DNA of 47,487 nucleotides from an uncultured Clostridium sp. (GTDB lineage: Bacteria > Bacillota > Clostridia > TANB77 > CAG-508). How positions within the stretch are numbered: position 1 is the stretch's first letter; every line of letters begins with the position of its first letter. Of the stretch, positions 25,188-34,230 are shown one piece after another. The notes under the pieces are model-generated. The model saw nothing but the letters and a program-made list of their open reading frames with translations, was not told the origin of the DNA and ran no database searches. The stretch spans positions 1-47,487 of the forward strand of contig USNR01000010.1 of NCBI GenBank assembly GCA_900556135.1, written 5' to 3'. Made by a program: the position numbers and the translations under genes.

Positions 25188-25736
25188 ATGGAATTTAATG
25201 AAATAGAAGAAAGAATGAATAAAACAATTAATGTGTTTGTGGATAATTTATCAGAGATTAGAGCGGGAAGAGCTAATCCTAATATATTAAGTAAAATTAT
25301 GGTTGAATATTATGGAACACCAACACCAATAAATCAAATGGCTGGAGTTTCTGTTCCAGAGCCACGCATGATACTTATTCAACCATGGGATATGAGTGTT
25401 TTAAAAGAGATAGAAAAAGCAATTCAAAAAGCCGATATAGGAATTAATCCAAATAATGATGGAAAAGTAATAAGATTAACTTTCCCAGAACTTACAGAAG
25501 AAAGAAGAAAAGAGATAGTAAAAGATATTAAAAAAATGACTGAAGAGTCTAAGATTGCAATAAGATCAATAAGAAGAGATGGAATAGATATGGCAAAAAC
25601 AGCTCAAAAAAATGGAGAGATTACTGAAGATGATTTAGCAGGAGCTGAAAATAAAATACAAAAAATGACAGATACAAAAATTGAAGAAATAGACAAAATT
25701 TCTGCAGATAAAGAAAAAGAAATAATGTCAGTTTAG
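25188..25736 (+). CDS. frr: Ribosome recycling factor
   Basis: With EF-G, RRF splits ribosomes after termination. IRAGRANPNILSKIMVEYYG (residues 25-44), QPWDMSVLKEIEKAI and RKEIVKDIKKM are conserved. The 182 aa is normal (about 185). TGGAGG stands before the ATG, 48 bases after pyrH. Confidence 0.96.
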   Translation: MEFNEIEERMNKTINVFVDNLSEIRAGRANPNILSKIMVEYYGTPTPINQMAGVSVPEPRMILIQPWDMSVLKEIEKAIQKADIGINPNNDGKVIRLTFPELTEERRKEIVKDIKKMTEESKIAIRSIRRDGIDMAKTAQKNGEITEDDLAGAENKIQKMTDTKIEEIDKISADKEKEIMSV

Positions 25737-25817
25737 TTTTATCAATTAAAATTGAAGTAAATATTATAATATAGGAGGTTTAAGTTTATTTTATAATAGA
25801 CTTATAAAGTATTAATT

Positions 25818-26519
25818 ATGAAAGAAAATTTACCACAACATATTGCAATTATAATGGATGGAAATAGAAGATGGGCTAAAAGAGAAGGATTAGATACTCC
25901 TTCAGGACACAAAGAAGGTGCCGAAAATTTAAAAAGGATTGCTAGATATGCTAATAAAATAGGAATAAAATATATGACAGTATATGCTTTTTCAACAGAG
26001 AACTGGAAACGTTCTCAAGCTGAGGTTGGAGCTATTATGAAATTGTTGAAATTTTATTTAAGAGACTTTTTCAACAATTATAAAGATAATATTAAAATAA
26101 ATGTAATTGGAAGAAAAGATAATTTACATAAAGATTTAAAAGAAGAAATTGAAAAAGCAGTAGAAAAAACAAAAAATAATACAGGAATGATTTTAAATAT
26201 TGCATTTAACTATGGAGGCAGAGACGAAATTGTTCACGCTACAAGAAAAATAGCAGAGCAAGTAAAAGACGGAAAATTAAATGCAGAAGAAATAGATGAA
26301 AAAACATTTGCAAATAATCTATATACTGCAAATCAGCCAGATCCAGATTTGTTAATAAGAACAAGTGGAGAAGAAAGAATAAGCAATTTCTTGCTATGGC
26401 AAATAGCATATACAGAGTTTGTATTTAGTAATAAATATTGGCCTGAATTTAGTGAGGCTGATTTAGATGAGGCAATAAAGATGTATCAGCAAAGGACTAG
26501 AAAATTTGGAGGGAAATAA
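25818..26519 (+). CDS. uppS: Undecaprenyl diphosphate synthase (isoprenyl transferase)
   Basis: UppS makes the C55 lipid carrier for peptidoglycan and teichoic acids. HIAIIMDGNRRWAKREG carries the catalytic aspartate, followed by GHKEGAENL, TVYAFSTENWKRS, NIAFNYGGRDEI and DLLIRTSGEERISNFLLWQ. The 233 aa is typical. The only AGGAGG is about 40 bases upstream at 25772 and an in-frame stop lies between, so ATG 25818 must be used with a weak site. It overlaps cdsA by one base. Confidence 0.95.
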   Translation: MKENLPQHIAIIMDGNRRWAKREGLDTPSGHKEGAENLKRIARYANKIGIKYMTVYAFSTENWKRSQAEVGAIMKLLKFYLRDFFNNYKDNIKINVIGRKDNLHKDLKEEIEKAVEKTKNNTGMILNIAFNYGGRDEIVHATRKIAEQVKDGKLNAEEIDEKTFANNLYTANQPDPDLLIRTSGEERISNFLLWQIAYTEFVFSNKYWPEFSEADLDEAIKMYQQRTRKFGGK

Positions 26520-27319
26520 TGAAAAGAGTTATATCATCAGCAATAATATTACCATTGGTGTTAATAGTATTTATACTGGGAAATAAATATATAGTAGATA
26601 TATTTACAGCAATAGTTGCAATAAGATGTATATATGAATTATTTCATGCTTTTGAACAAAAAGGGCATCATCCTGTAAAACCTATAGGATATGCAGCGTC
26701 TGTATGTATTTGCTTTTTACATATTATACCTAAGGAGCAAGCTCTTATATTAATGGGGGCCATTATTCCATTAACAATACTTATATCATTCATTTTGGTA
26801 ATAACTAAAAGAATAAAAACAGATATTATAGATGTGGCAATAACATTTTTCGGAGTATGTTATGTTGTTTTATTTTTGATGTTTGTATCTATAATAAGAG
26901 AAATGGAGAACGGAAAATGGTTAATATGGTATGTATTTATAACTTCATGGATGACAGATGTTTTTGCTTACTTGGTTGGAAAAACAATTGGAAAACATAC
27001 ATTTACGGATGTTAGTCCTAAAAAGACAATAGAGGGATGTATTGGTGGAACGATAGGTGCTACAATTTGTGCTTTAATATATACATTTATATTAAATAAA
27101 TTTGCTGGATTAAATATAAGTTATTTAATAATAACACTTGCAGGAATATTCTTAAGTATAATTGGTCAAATTGGAGATTTGTCTGCTTCTGTAATAAAAA
27201 GGTATGCAGGAATAAAAGATTATAGCAATTTAATTCCAGGACATGGAGGAATGTTAGATAGAATAGATAGTTTGCTATTTATTGCTCCATTTGCGTATTT
27301 TATGCTATTACTTATTTAA
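26519..27319 (+). CDS. cdsA: Phosphatidate cytidylyltransferase
   Basis: CdsA makes CDP-diacylglycerol for all phospholipids. It is a 266-aa membrane protein with about seven hydrophobic segments. The family signature near the C-terminus is present: DLSASVIKRYAGIKDYSNLI followed by PGHGGMLDRIDS. The ATG overlaps the uppS stop (ATAATG), so the genes are coupled. In relatives dxr usually follows; here rseP comes directly. Confidence 0.95.
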   Translation: MKRVISSAIILPLVLIVFILGNKYIVDIFTAIVAIRCIYELFHAFEQKGHHPVKPIGYAASVCICFLHIIPKEQALILMGAIIPLTILISFILVITKRIKTDIIDVAITFFGVCYVVLFLMFVSIIREMENGKWLIWYVFITSWMTDVFAYLVGKTIGKHTFTDVSPKKTIEGCIGGTIGATICALIYTFILNKFAGLNISYLIITLAGIFLSIIGQIGDLSASVIKRYAGIKDYSNLIPGHGGMLDRIDSLLFIAPFAYFMLLLI

Positions 27320-27342
27320 TAAGGTAGAAAGGAAGTTACAAC

Positions 27343-28605
27343 TTGATAAGTATTTTCATAAGTGCAATAAAAATAATATTTTTATTAGGTTTTTTAATTG
27401 GGATTCATGAGACAGGGCATTTTCTTATTGCAAAACTTTGCAAAGTTAGAGTAAATGAATTTGCAATAGGATTTGGCCCTACAATATGGAAAAAACAAGG
27501 TAAAGAAACAAAATATGCATTACGTTTAGTACCACTAGGCGGATTTGTTAGTATGGAAGGTGAAGAAGAACTTTCTGATAAAGAAGGTTCTTTTAGCAAA
27601 GCTAGTATTCCAAAGAGAATTGCCATAGTATCAGCAGGTGCATTAGTAAATATTATTTTTGCACTTATTGTTTATTTTATTTTAGCTTCAACAGCAGGCA
27701 ACAATGTATCGACAATTGTAGATTCTACAATGGACAATTATGTAGCTCAGAATGCTGGAATACAGGCAGGAGATAAAATTTTAAAAGTAAATAACAAAAA
27801 AGTTAGAACATCTACAGATGTAAATAGTATTATGCAAGACAATAACGGTGAAGAGGTTACAGTCACAATTAAGAGAAACGGCGAAAAAAAAGATATTACA
27901 TTAAAACCAACAGAGGTAAAATATAAAAGCATTGGAATTTACTTATATGATGCAAGCCAGAAGTCTACAAAGATAGCAGGACTTGTTAAAGGTAGCTCAG
28001 CAGAAAACCAAGGATTAAAGACCGGAGATAAGATAATAAAAGTAAATAACGAGTTAATTGAAGATAATCCAGAAAAATTAATAGAATTATTAAATAATCA
28101 GGATTATGATCAAATTGATTTTGTAATAGAAAGAAATAATCAGGAAATTGAAATTACAGTAATACCTGATGATGAGTCAGTTTATTATCTTGGAGTGATA
28201 TTTCAAAAGGCAGATAATACATTTATGAACAATATTTATTATGGATTTTGGAATACAGGAGATTATGTGTCATCTATAGTTGATAATTTAAAGCAGTTAT
28301 TTACAGGTAAGGTATCAACAGATCAATTAATGGGACCTGTGGGAATATCAGAGGTTGTGGCAAAAACAAACGGGTTTAAAGAATTTATCTATATGTTGGC
28401 ATTAATATCAATGTCTTTAGGTGTTACTAATTTAATACCATTTCCACCTCTTGATGGAGGGAAAATATTGATGCTTATAATAGAAGGCATGCGTAAAAAA
28501 CCGTTAAACCAAGAATTAGAAGTAAAAATTCAATTATTAGGTTTTGCTATTTTAATAACATTATCAATTTATATAACATACAATGACGTACTTAGAATAT
28601 TTTAA
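27343..28605 (+). CDS. rseP: RseP-family site-2 zinc metalloprotease
   Basis: This M50 intramembrane protease cuts anti-sigma factors and remnant signal peptides. The zinc motif is HETGH (H22, E23, H26), with the third ligand region NLIPFPPLDGGKI near the end. It has two PDZ-like domains (about 125-185 and 205-275), where many Firmicutes members have one, giving 420 aa. Translation starts at TTG 27343, placed by GAAAGGAAG 7 bases upstream; there is no ATG nearby. Confidence 0.92.
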   Translation: MISIFISAIKIIFLLGFLIGIHETGHFLIAKLCKVRVNEFAIGFGPTIWKKQGKETKYALRLVPLGGFVSMEGEEELSDKEGSFSKASIPKRIAIVSAGALVNIIFALIVYFILASTAGNNVSTIVDSTMDNYVAQNAGIQAGDKILKVNNKKVRTSTDVNSIMQDNNGEEVTVTIKRNGEKKDITLKPTEVKYKSIGIYLYDASQKSTKIAGLVKGSSAENQGLKTGDKIIKVNNELIEDNPEKLIELLNNQDYDQIDFVIERNNQEIEITVIPDDESVYYLGVIFQKADNTFMNNIYYGFWNTGDYVSSIVDNLKQLFTGKVSTDQLMGPVGISEVVAKTNGFKEFIYMLALISMSLGVTNLIPFPPLDGGKILMLIIEGMRKKPLNQELEVKIQLLGFAILITLSIYITYNDVLRIF

Positions 28606-28661
28606 GAGTTACGTGAATGTAAAAAGATATAATATACCGGGAAGAGCAAAAGGAGCAGATG

Positions 28662-31600
28662 ATGGGACAAAAGACTATAAAAGAAGCTTTTAAAGATTAT
28701 AATTCAAATAGTTTTGAACTGAATGAAGCACTTATACAAGAAATAAATCTTCATAAGAAAAAAAGCGAATTAGAATTAGTACTATTATCTAAAAAAAGAA
28801 TAGAAATTGAAGATTTATTAAAGTTTGAAAGATATATAGAAGAAAGATTTTTAGTAAAATCTGTCAATATAAAAATATGTAATGATGATAGCGAAAAGAA
28901 AAACGAACTAGAAAATAATAATGATGAAGGAAGTTTAAAAGAAAATGTTGCAGAAACAATAAGCAAAAAGTGGGATTCTATTATAGCATATGTTGCTCAT
29001 AAACATCCTATGGCAAGAGCATTGCTAAAAAACAGCACTATAGAAATACATGATAAAATATTAACAATTAAATTGCCTAATACAGGTAAAAGTTTTCTAG
29101 AGGCTAATAATTTTAGCACAATAATTCCAAATGTTATAGAGAATTTATATGGGGCAAAATTTAAAATTGATTATATTGAAAATTGTAAACCAAGAGATGT
29201 AAAAATACAAAGTATGATAGATGATGCATTGCTAAAAGAAGTTGAAGCTCAGATGGCATGCAATAACATATCTTCGAATGGTGAAGAGAAGAAAAATAAC
29301 AACAATGCAAAGAAAAAAGCAAACAATGAAAATAAAAACTCTAATGCTAGTGAAAATCAAGAAGCAGTTACAGGTTCTCAGCCACCATTACCAGAGCCAC
29401 CACCAATAGAAGAGGAAGAAACTCCATTAATATATGGAAGAAATCAAAAGGTAACAAATCCTGTGGTTAAAATTGCAGACTTAAGTGTAGATAGTGGAAA
29501 TGTTACAATAGCTGGAAAAATTTTAAATATTAAGTTAGATGATAAGGATGACGACATCAATCTGGGAATAAAAACTAGGGAATTAAAAAATGGTAAGTTC
29601 TTAGTTATATTTAGTGTATATGATAATACAAACACTATAAACTGCAAGGCCTTTGTACAGGCTGAGAAAGTTGATAATATTACAAAGAGGTTAAAAAAAG
29701 CAGCAAAAGTTAAGGTAATAGGAACAGCTCAGTTTGATCCATATGCAAAAGAACTTGGGGTTTTGTGTAATGCAATAATAGAAGAACCAGAAGAAAAAGT
29801 GGCTGTAAGAATGGACAATAGCAAGGTTAAAAGAGTTGAACTTCATATGCATACTCAGATGAGTACAATGGATGGAATAACACCAGTTAAAGATTTAATA
29901 AAAAGAGCAATGAAGTGGGGTATGAAATCTATTGCTATTACAGACCATGGAAGTGTACAAGCTTTTCCAGATGCTCATAAAATGTTAGGTGTAAATAATC
30001 CAGATATGAAAGTTATTTATGGAGTAGAAGCATATTTAGTACCAGACAAAGTACCAGCAGTATCAAATCCTAAAGGACAAGACTTAGATACAACATATTG
30101 TGTGCTAGATTTAGAAACAACAGGTTTATCTTTTAGAACAGAAAAAATTACAGAAATAGGAATTATGAAAGTAAAAAATGGAGAAGTTATAGATGAATTT
30201 GAATGTTTTGTAAATCCAGAAAAACCAATTCCTCAAAGAGTTGTAGAAGTTACAAATATTACAGATGATATGGTAAAAGATGCTGAAACAATAGATAAAG
30301 TGTTACCAAAGGTATTAGAATTTGTTGGGGATAGTGTACTTGTTGCACATAATGCAGACTTTGATATTGGATTTTTAAAATATAATGCAAAACAATTAGG
30401 ATTAACTTTAGATAATACATATTTAGATACTTTGCGTCTTGCAAAAGAATTATTCCCAGATTACAAAAAGTACAAATTAGGAATAATTGCTCAGAATTTA
30501 GGAATTGAAGTACTTGTTGCACATAGAGCTTTAGATGACGTTGATACAACTGTTAAAGTTTTTAAAGTGATGCTAGATATGTTAAAAGAAAAAGGTGTAC
30601 AAAAATTAGAAGATATTGCTAAAGTAACATCTGATAATGTAAACTTTAAGAAATTAAAGAGTTTCCATGCTATAATTCTAGCAAAAGATTATGTGGGATT
30701 AAAGAACCTATATAAGTTAATATCAATATCTCATTTGGATTATTTCTACAAGAAACCATTGATATTAAAATCAATATATAAGCAATATTCAGAAGGCTTA
30801 ATTTTAGGAAGTGCATGTGAAGCAGGCGAGTTATATCAAGCTATAGAGCTAGGAAAAGATGATGAAGAAATAGAGGCTATAGCAAATGATTATGACTATT
30901 TAGAAATACAACCAACAGGCAATAATATGTTCTTAGTGAGAAATGGTGTAGTACCAAATGTAGAGGCTCTTCAAGATATTAACAGAAAAATAGTAGCATT
31001 AGGAGAAAAGCTAGACAAATTGGTAGTTGCAACATGTGATGTTCATTTTATGGATCCTCAAGATGAGGTATACAGAAGAATATTAGAGGCAGGGCAAGGT
31101 TATAGTGATTGCGATTTACAAGCACCATTGTATTTAAGAACAACAGAGGAAATGCTTGAAGAATTTAGCTATTTAGGTGAAGAGAAAGCATACGAAGTGG
31201 TTGTAACTAATACAAATAAAGTTGCAGATATGTGTGAGCAAATAAGTCCAATATCACCTGAAAAATGTCCTCCATATATTAATGATTGCGAGAAAACAAT
31301 AAAAACAATAGCATACAATAAAGCACACGAATTATATGGAGACCCACTACCTAAGATAGTAGAAGATAGATTAGATAGAGAGTTAACATCAATTATAAAA
31401 AACGGATTTTCCGTTATGTACATTATTGCACAGAAATTAGTATGGAAGTCTAACGAAGATGGTTATATAGTTGGTTCGAGAGGATCTGTTGGTTCATCTT
31501 TTGTGGCAAACATGACTGGTATTACAGAGGTTAACTCATTACCGCCTCATTACAGATGTCCTAATTGTAAGTATTCAGACTTTACTGATTATGGATATAA

Positions 31601-33152
31601 AAATGGATTTGACTTACCAGATAAGGATTGTCCAAAATGCGGACACAAGCTTGCAAAAGATGGAATAGATATACCATTCGAAACATTCTTAGGATTTAAT
31701 GGAGATAAAGAGCCTGATATAGATTTAAACTTCTCAGGAGAATATCAAGCAAAAGCACATAAATACACAGAAGTTATATTTGGAAAAGGAACTACATTTA
31801 AAGCAGGAACAGTTGGTACTGTCGCAGGAAAAACAGCGATGGGATTTGTTAGAAAATATAACGAAGAAAGAGGAATACCAATAAACAATGCAGAAGTTAT
31901 AAGGGTAGCTAGCGGCTGTACGGGTATAAAGAGAACAACAGGTCAGCATCCAGGAGGAATTATAGTTGTACCTAAAGGAAGAGAGATATATGAATTTACA
32001 CCTGTTCAACATCCAGCAGATGATCCAACGTCAGATATTATAACAACACACTTCGATTATCACTCTATAGACCAGAACTTATTAAAACTTGATATACTAG
32101 GACATGATGATCCTACTATGATTAGAATGCTTTATGATATAACAGGAATAGACCCTACAAAGGTTCCATTAGATGATAAAGAGACAATGTCTATCTTTAG
32201 TTCTACTAAAGCTTTGGGAGTTACTCCAGAACAAATACATAGTGAAGTAGGTAGTTATGGCGTTCCTGAATTTGGAACTAAATTTGTGCGTGGTATGCTT
32301 GTAGATACAAAACCAACAACATTTGATGAGTTGATACGTATTTCAGGTTTATCTCATGGTACTGATGTGTGGCTAAACAACGCTCAAGAGTTGATAGATA
32401 AAGGTATTGTAACATTAAGTGATGCTATATGTTGTAGAGATGATATTATGATTTACTTAATGAAAGAAGGATTACCTCCACAAAAGGCATTTAAAATAAT
32501 GGAGTTTGTTCGTAAAGGAAAAGCATCTAAAGATCCAGAAAAATGGAAAGAACATGAAGCAACAATGAGGGAGTACAATATTCCAGAATGGTATATTGGT
32601 TCATGCAAGAAAATAAAATACATGTTCCCAAAGGCACACGCAGCAGCATATGTAACAAATGCATTCAGAATAGCATGGTTTAAAGTACACCAACCAAAAG
32701 CATATTATGCAGCATATTTCACAATAAGAGCAGATGCTTTTGATAGTGATATAATGTGCCATGGAGTTGAAAGAGTAAAAAATAAAATGAAAGAAATAGA
32801 GCTTGCTGGAAAAGCAGCAACTAAAAAAGACCAAGATACATATGGTGTATTGGAAATAGTGTTAGAGATGTATGAAAGAGGCCTAAACTTTTTGCCAATA
32901 GATTTATACGAATCAGATGCTGTTAAGTTTAAAGTAACCGAGGAAGGAATAATACCTCCACTAAATAGTATACCAGGACTAGGAACGGTTGCAGCACAAG
33001 GAATACAAGAGGCAAGGAAAGACGGTTCGTTTATGTCTATAGACGATTTGAAGATACGTTCAAAGGTAGGTAAGTCTGTAATAGAAATGCTAACAAATGC
33101 AGGTTGCTTAAAAGGAATGAGTCAAAGCAATCAGATGAGCTTATTTGCATAA
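28662..33152 (+). CDS. polC: DNA polymerase III PolC
   Basis: PolC is the Gram-positive replicative polymerase with built-in proofreading. The order is: N-terminal domain, a low-complexity linker rich in N, K, P and E (about 200-255), OB fold, PHP domain (HMHTQMSTMDG near 396; ITDHGS), DnaQ-type exonuclease inserted in PHP (CVLDLETTGL near 480; VAHNADFD), zinc-binding CPNC...CPKC (near 966) and the polymerase core with PDIDLNF (near 1018) and MFPKAHAAAY (near 1322). About 1496 aa is slightly long. Two ATGs are adjacent; AAAAGGAG suits the second (28662). In relatives ispG often precedes it; it does not here. Confidence 0.97.
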   Translation: MGQKTIKEAFKDYNSNSFELNEALIQEINLHKKKSELELVLLSKKRIEIEDLLKFERYIEERFLVKSVNIKICNDDSEKKNELENNNDEGSLKENVAETISKKWDSIIAYVAHKHPMARALLKNSTIEIHDKILTIKLPNTGKSFLEANNFSTIIPNVIENLYGAKFKIDYIENCKPRDVKIQSMIDDALLKEVEAQMACNNISSNGEEKKNNNNAKKKANNENKNSNASENQEAVTGSQPPLPEPPPIEEEETPLIYGRNQKVTNPVVKIADLSVDSGNVTIAGKILNIKLDDKDDDINLGIKTRELKNGKFLVIFSVYDNTNTINCKAFVQAEKVDNITKRLKKAAKVKVIGTAQFDPYAKELGVLCNAIIEEPEEKVAVRMDNSKVKRVELHMHTQMSTMDGITPVKDLIKRAMKWGMKSIAITDHGSVQAFPDAHKMLGVNNPDMKVIYGVEAYLVPDKVPAVSNPKGQDLDTTYCVLDLETTGLSFRTEKITEIGIMKVKNGEVIDEFECFVNPEKPIPQRVVEVTNITDDMVKDAETIDKVLPKVLEFVGDSVLVAHNADFDIGFLKYNAKQLGLTLDNTYLDTLRLAKELFPDYKKYKLGIIAQNLGIEVLVAHRALDDVDTTVKVFKVMLDMLKEKGVQKLEDIAKVTSDNVNFKKLKSFHAIILAKDYVGLKNLYKLISISHLDYFYKKPLILKSIYKQYSEGLILGSACEAGELYQAIELGKDDEEIEAIANDYDYLEIQPTGNNMFLVRNGVVPNVEALQDINRKIVALGEKLDKLVVATCDVHFMDPQDEVYRRILEAGQGYSDCDLQAPLYLRTTEEMLEEFSYLGEEKAYEVVVTNTNKVADMCEQISPISPEKCPPYINDCEKTIKTIAYNKAHELYGDPLPKIVEDRLDRELTSIIKNGFSVMYIIAQKLVWKSNEDGYIVGSRGSVGSSFVANMTGITEVNSLPPHYRCPNCKYSDFTDYGYKNGFDLPDKDCPKCGHKLAKDGIDIPFETFLGFNGDKEPDIDLNFSGEYQAKAHKYTEVIFGKGTTFKAGTVGTVAGKTAMGFVRKYNEERGIPINNAEVIRVASGCTGIKRTTGQHPGGIIVVPKGREIYEFTPVQHPADDPTSDIITTHFDYHSIDQNLLKLDILGHDDPTMIRMLYDITGIDPTKVPLDDKETMSIFSSTKALGVTPEQIHSEVGSYGVPEFGTKFVRGMLVDTKPTTFDELIRISGLSHGTDVWLNNAQELIDKGIVTLSDAICCRDDIMIYLMKEGLPPQKAFKIMEFVRKGKASKDPEKWKEHEATMREYNIPEWYIGSCKKIKYMFPKAHAAAYVTNAFRIAWFKVHQPKAYYAAYFTIRADAFDSDIMCHGVERVKNKMKEIELAGKAATKKDQDTYGVLEIVLEMYERGLNFLPIDLYESDAVKFKVTEEGIIPPLNSIPGLGTVAAQGIQEARKDGSFMSIDDLKIRSKVGKSVIEMLTNAGCLKGMSQSNQMSLFA

Positions 33153-33182
33153 GGGTATACTAATATGTGAGGGAAGATAATA

Positions 33183-33464
33183 ATGGAAATAAATAACATA
33201 TTTACAATAAAAAATTTGATAATTTATATTATAGCAATTAATTTGGTTGCTTTTTTAGCTATGTTTATAGATAAAAAGAAGGCTGAAAAGGATAGGTGGA
33301 GAATTAAAGAATCTACACTTTTAACTTTGGCTTTGATTGGAGGTAGTGTTGGAGCAATTACAGGAATGTATGTATTTCATCATAAAACAAAGAAACCAAG
33401 ATTTTATATTGGGATTCCAATAATGATAGTGGTACAAATTTTAATTATTATTGCAATATTCTAA
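33183..33464 (+). CDS. DUF1294 membrane protein
   Basis: A 93-aa protein with three hydrophobic segments. The signature MFIDKKKAEKDRWRIKES, then ALIGGSVGAITGMYVFHHKT and PRFYIGIP is that of DUF1294, a common small membrane protein of unknown function. GAGGGAAGATA precedes the ATG. It is 30 bases after polC, so cotranscribed. A long inverted repeat follows. Confidence 0.8.
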   Translation: MEINNIFTIKNLIIYIIAINLVAFLAMFIDKKKAEKDRWRIKESTLLTLALIGGSVGAITGMYVFHHKTKKPRFYIGIPIMIVVQILIIIAIF

Positions 33465-33479
33465 GATGCTATAAAATTT

Positions 33480-33516
33480 TTACGGACTGATTGTAAAATT
33501 TACAACTAGTCCGTAA
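33480..33516. repeat. 37-base inverted repeat after the polC operon
   Basis: TTACGGACT (33480-33488) pairs with AGTCCGTAA (33508-33516), and inside it TTGTAAA (33491-33497) with TTTACAA (33499-33505), leaving only GA/CT unpaired and a one-base centre. It may end the polC transcript, but no T-run follows it on the + strand (TTAGTTATT). Confidence 0.6.
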
Positions 33517-33881
33517 TTAGTTATTAATAAGTTATATAAATACGTCATGTTTAATATATAATAGGTTTTGTTTTAAACTCATAAAGATAACATAATTTAT
33601 TAAATAAAAGTACGATAGATTTACAATAAATAGGTTAACAATAAAAGTTGTGCAAAACTTTAAAATATAACCCTTGCTACAGAGTTATTCACAAGGTTAT
33701 CCACATTATCCACAACGTACTAATAGTGCGTACAAAATTTTCGACAAATAATTATTGTATACATAATCGACGATGCAGCCCAAAAATGCTATAATTATAA
33801 AGCAGAGCTGTTAGAGCTTTAAAAATTTTTTTAGGGAGTGTTCCTATTGGAACACTTGTGCTATATTATTTATCTGAGGCA
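33517..33881 (+). other. Non-coding region between the polC operon and the T-box
   Basis: There is no coding frame. From left to right it holds a very AT-rich stretch (33520-33670), three DnaA boxes (33685-33714), a possible promoter TCGACG (33767-33772), 17 bases, TATAAT (33790-33795), and a perfect hairpin AGTGTTCC (33837-33844) with GGAACACT (33849-33856). The purpose of the last two is not clear. Confidence 0.5.
33685..33714 (+). promoter_or_regulatory. Cluster of three DnaA boxes
   Basis: TTATTCACA (33685-33693), TTATCCACA (33697-33705) and TTATCCACA (33706-33714) stand in the same direction; the last two are the exact consensus and touch each other. AT-rich DNA lies on the left. This could be an origin, or a DnaA-binding cluster that titrates DnaA or controls neighbouring genes. 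No dnaA or dnaN is near. Confidence 0.75.
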
Positions 33882-33910
33882 TTGACAGATAAACTCTAAA
33901 GTGATATTAT
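33882..33910 (+). promoter_or_regulatory. Promoter of the glyS T-box transcript
   Basis: TTGACA (33882-33887), 17 bases and TATTAT (33905-33910). Start expected near 33917. Confidence 0.75.
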
Positions 33911-33916
33911 ATTTAA

Positions 33917-34152
33917 AGTAAATTAATATATAAATGCAATGATAAAGAAAAAGTATATTGGATATTTTTAGAGAGTTGAGTATGGTGAAATTCAACAATG
34001 GAAGATATATGGGGAGCTTTGGAGCAAATTTTAAATTAAGGTGTAAGTTATTTTAGGGTAAAGCAATAATAACTTAAACTAGGGTGGAACCGCGTGAGAA
34101 AATCTTTCGTCCCTAGCATATAAATTTTATTATTTATATGCTAGGGCTTTTT
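33917..34152 (+). ncRNA. T-box leader of glyS
   Basis: T-box RNAs bind uncharged tRNA and stop termination. The T-box AGGGTGGAACCGCG is at 34081-34094. The terminator CCCTAGCATATAAA (34111-34124) with TTATATGCTAGGG (34134-34146) and a T-run follows. Stem I probably covers 33965-34035 (GAGAGTTGAGTATGG... ATTCAAC). The glycine specifier could not be assigned with certainty; GGA occurs at two places in the distal part. The gene downstream, glycyl-tRNA synthetase, gives the expected specificity. Confidence 0.9.
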
Positions 34153-34230
34153 GATATAAAAGTTTATAAGAAGCTATGGCTTGAAATAAATAATAAAATG
34201 AAAAACAAATAAAATAAAGGAGGTATTCAT

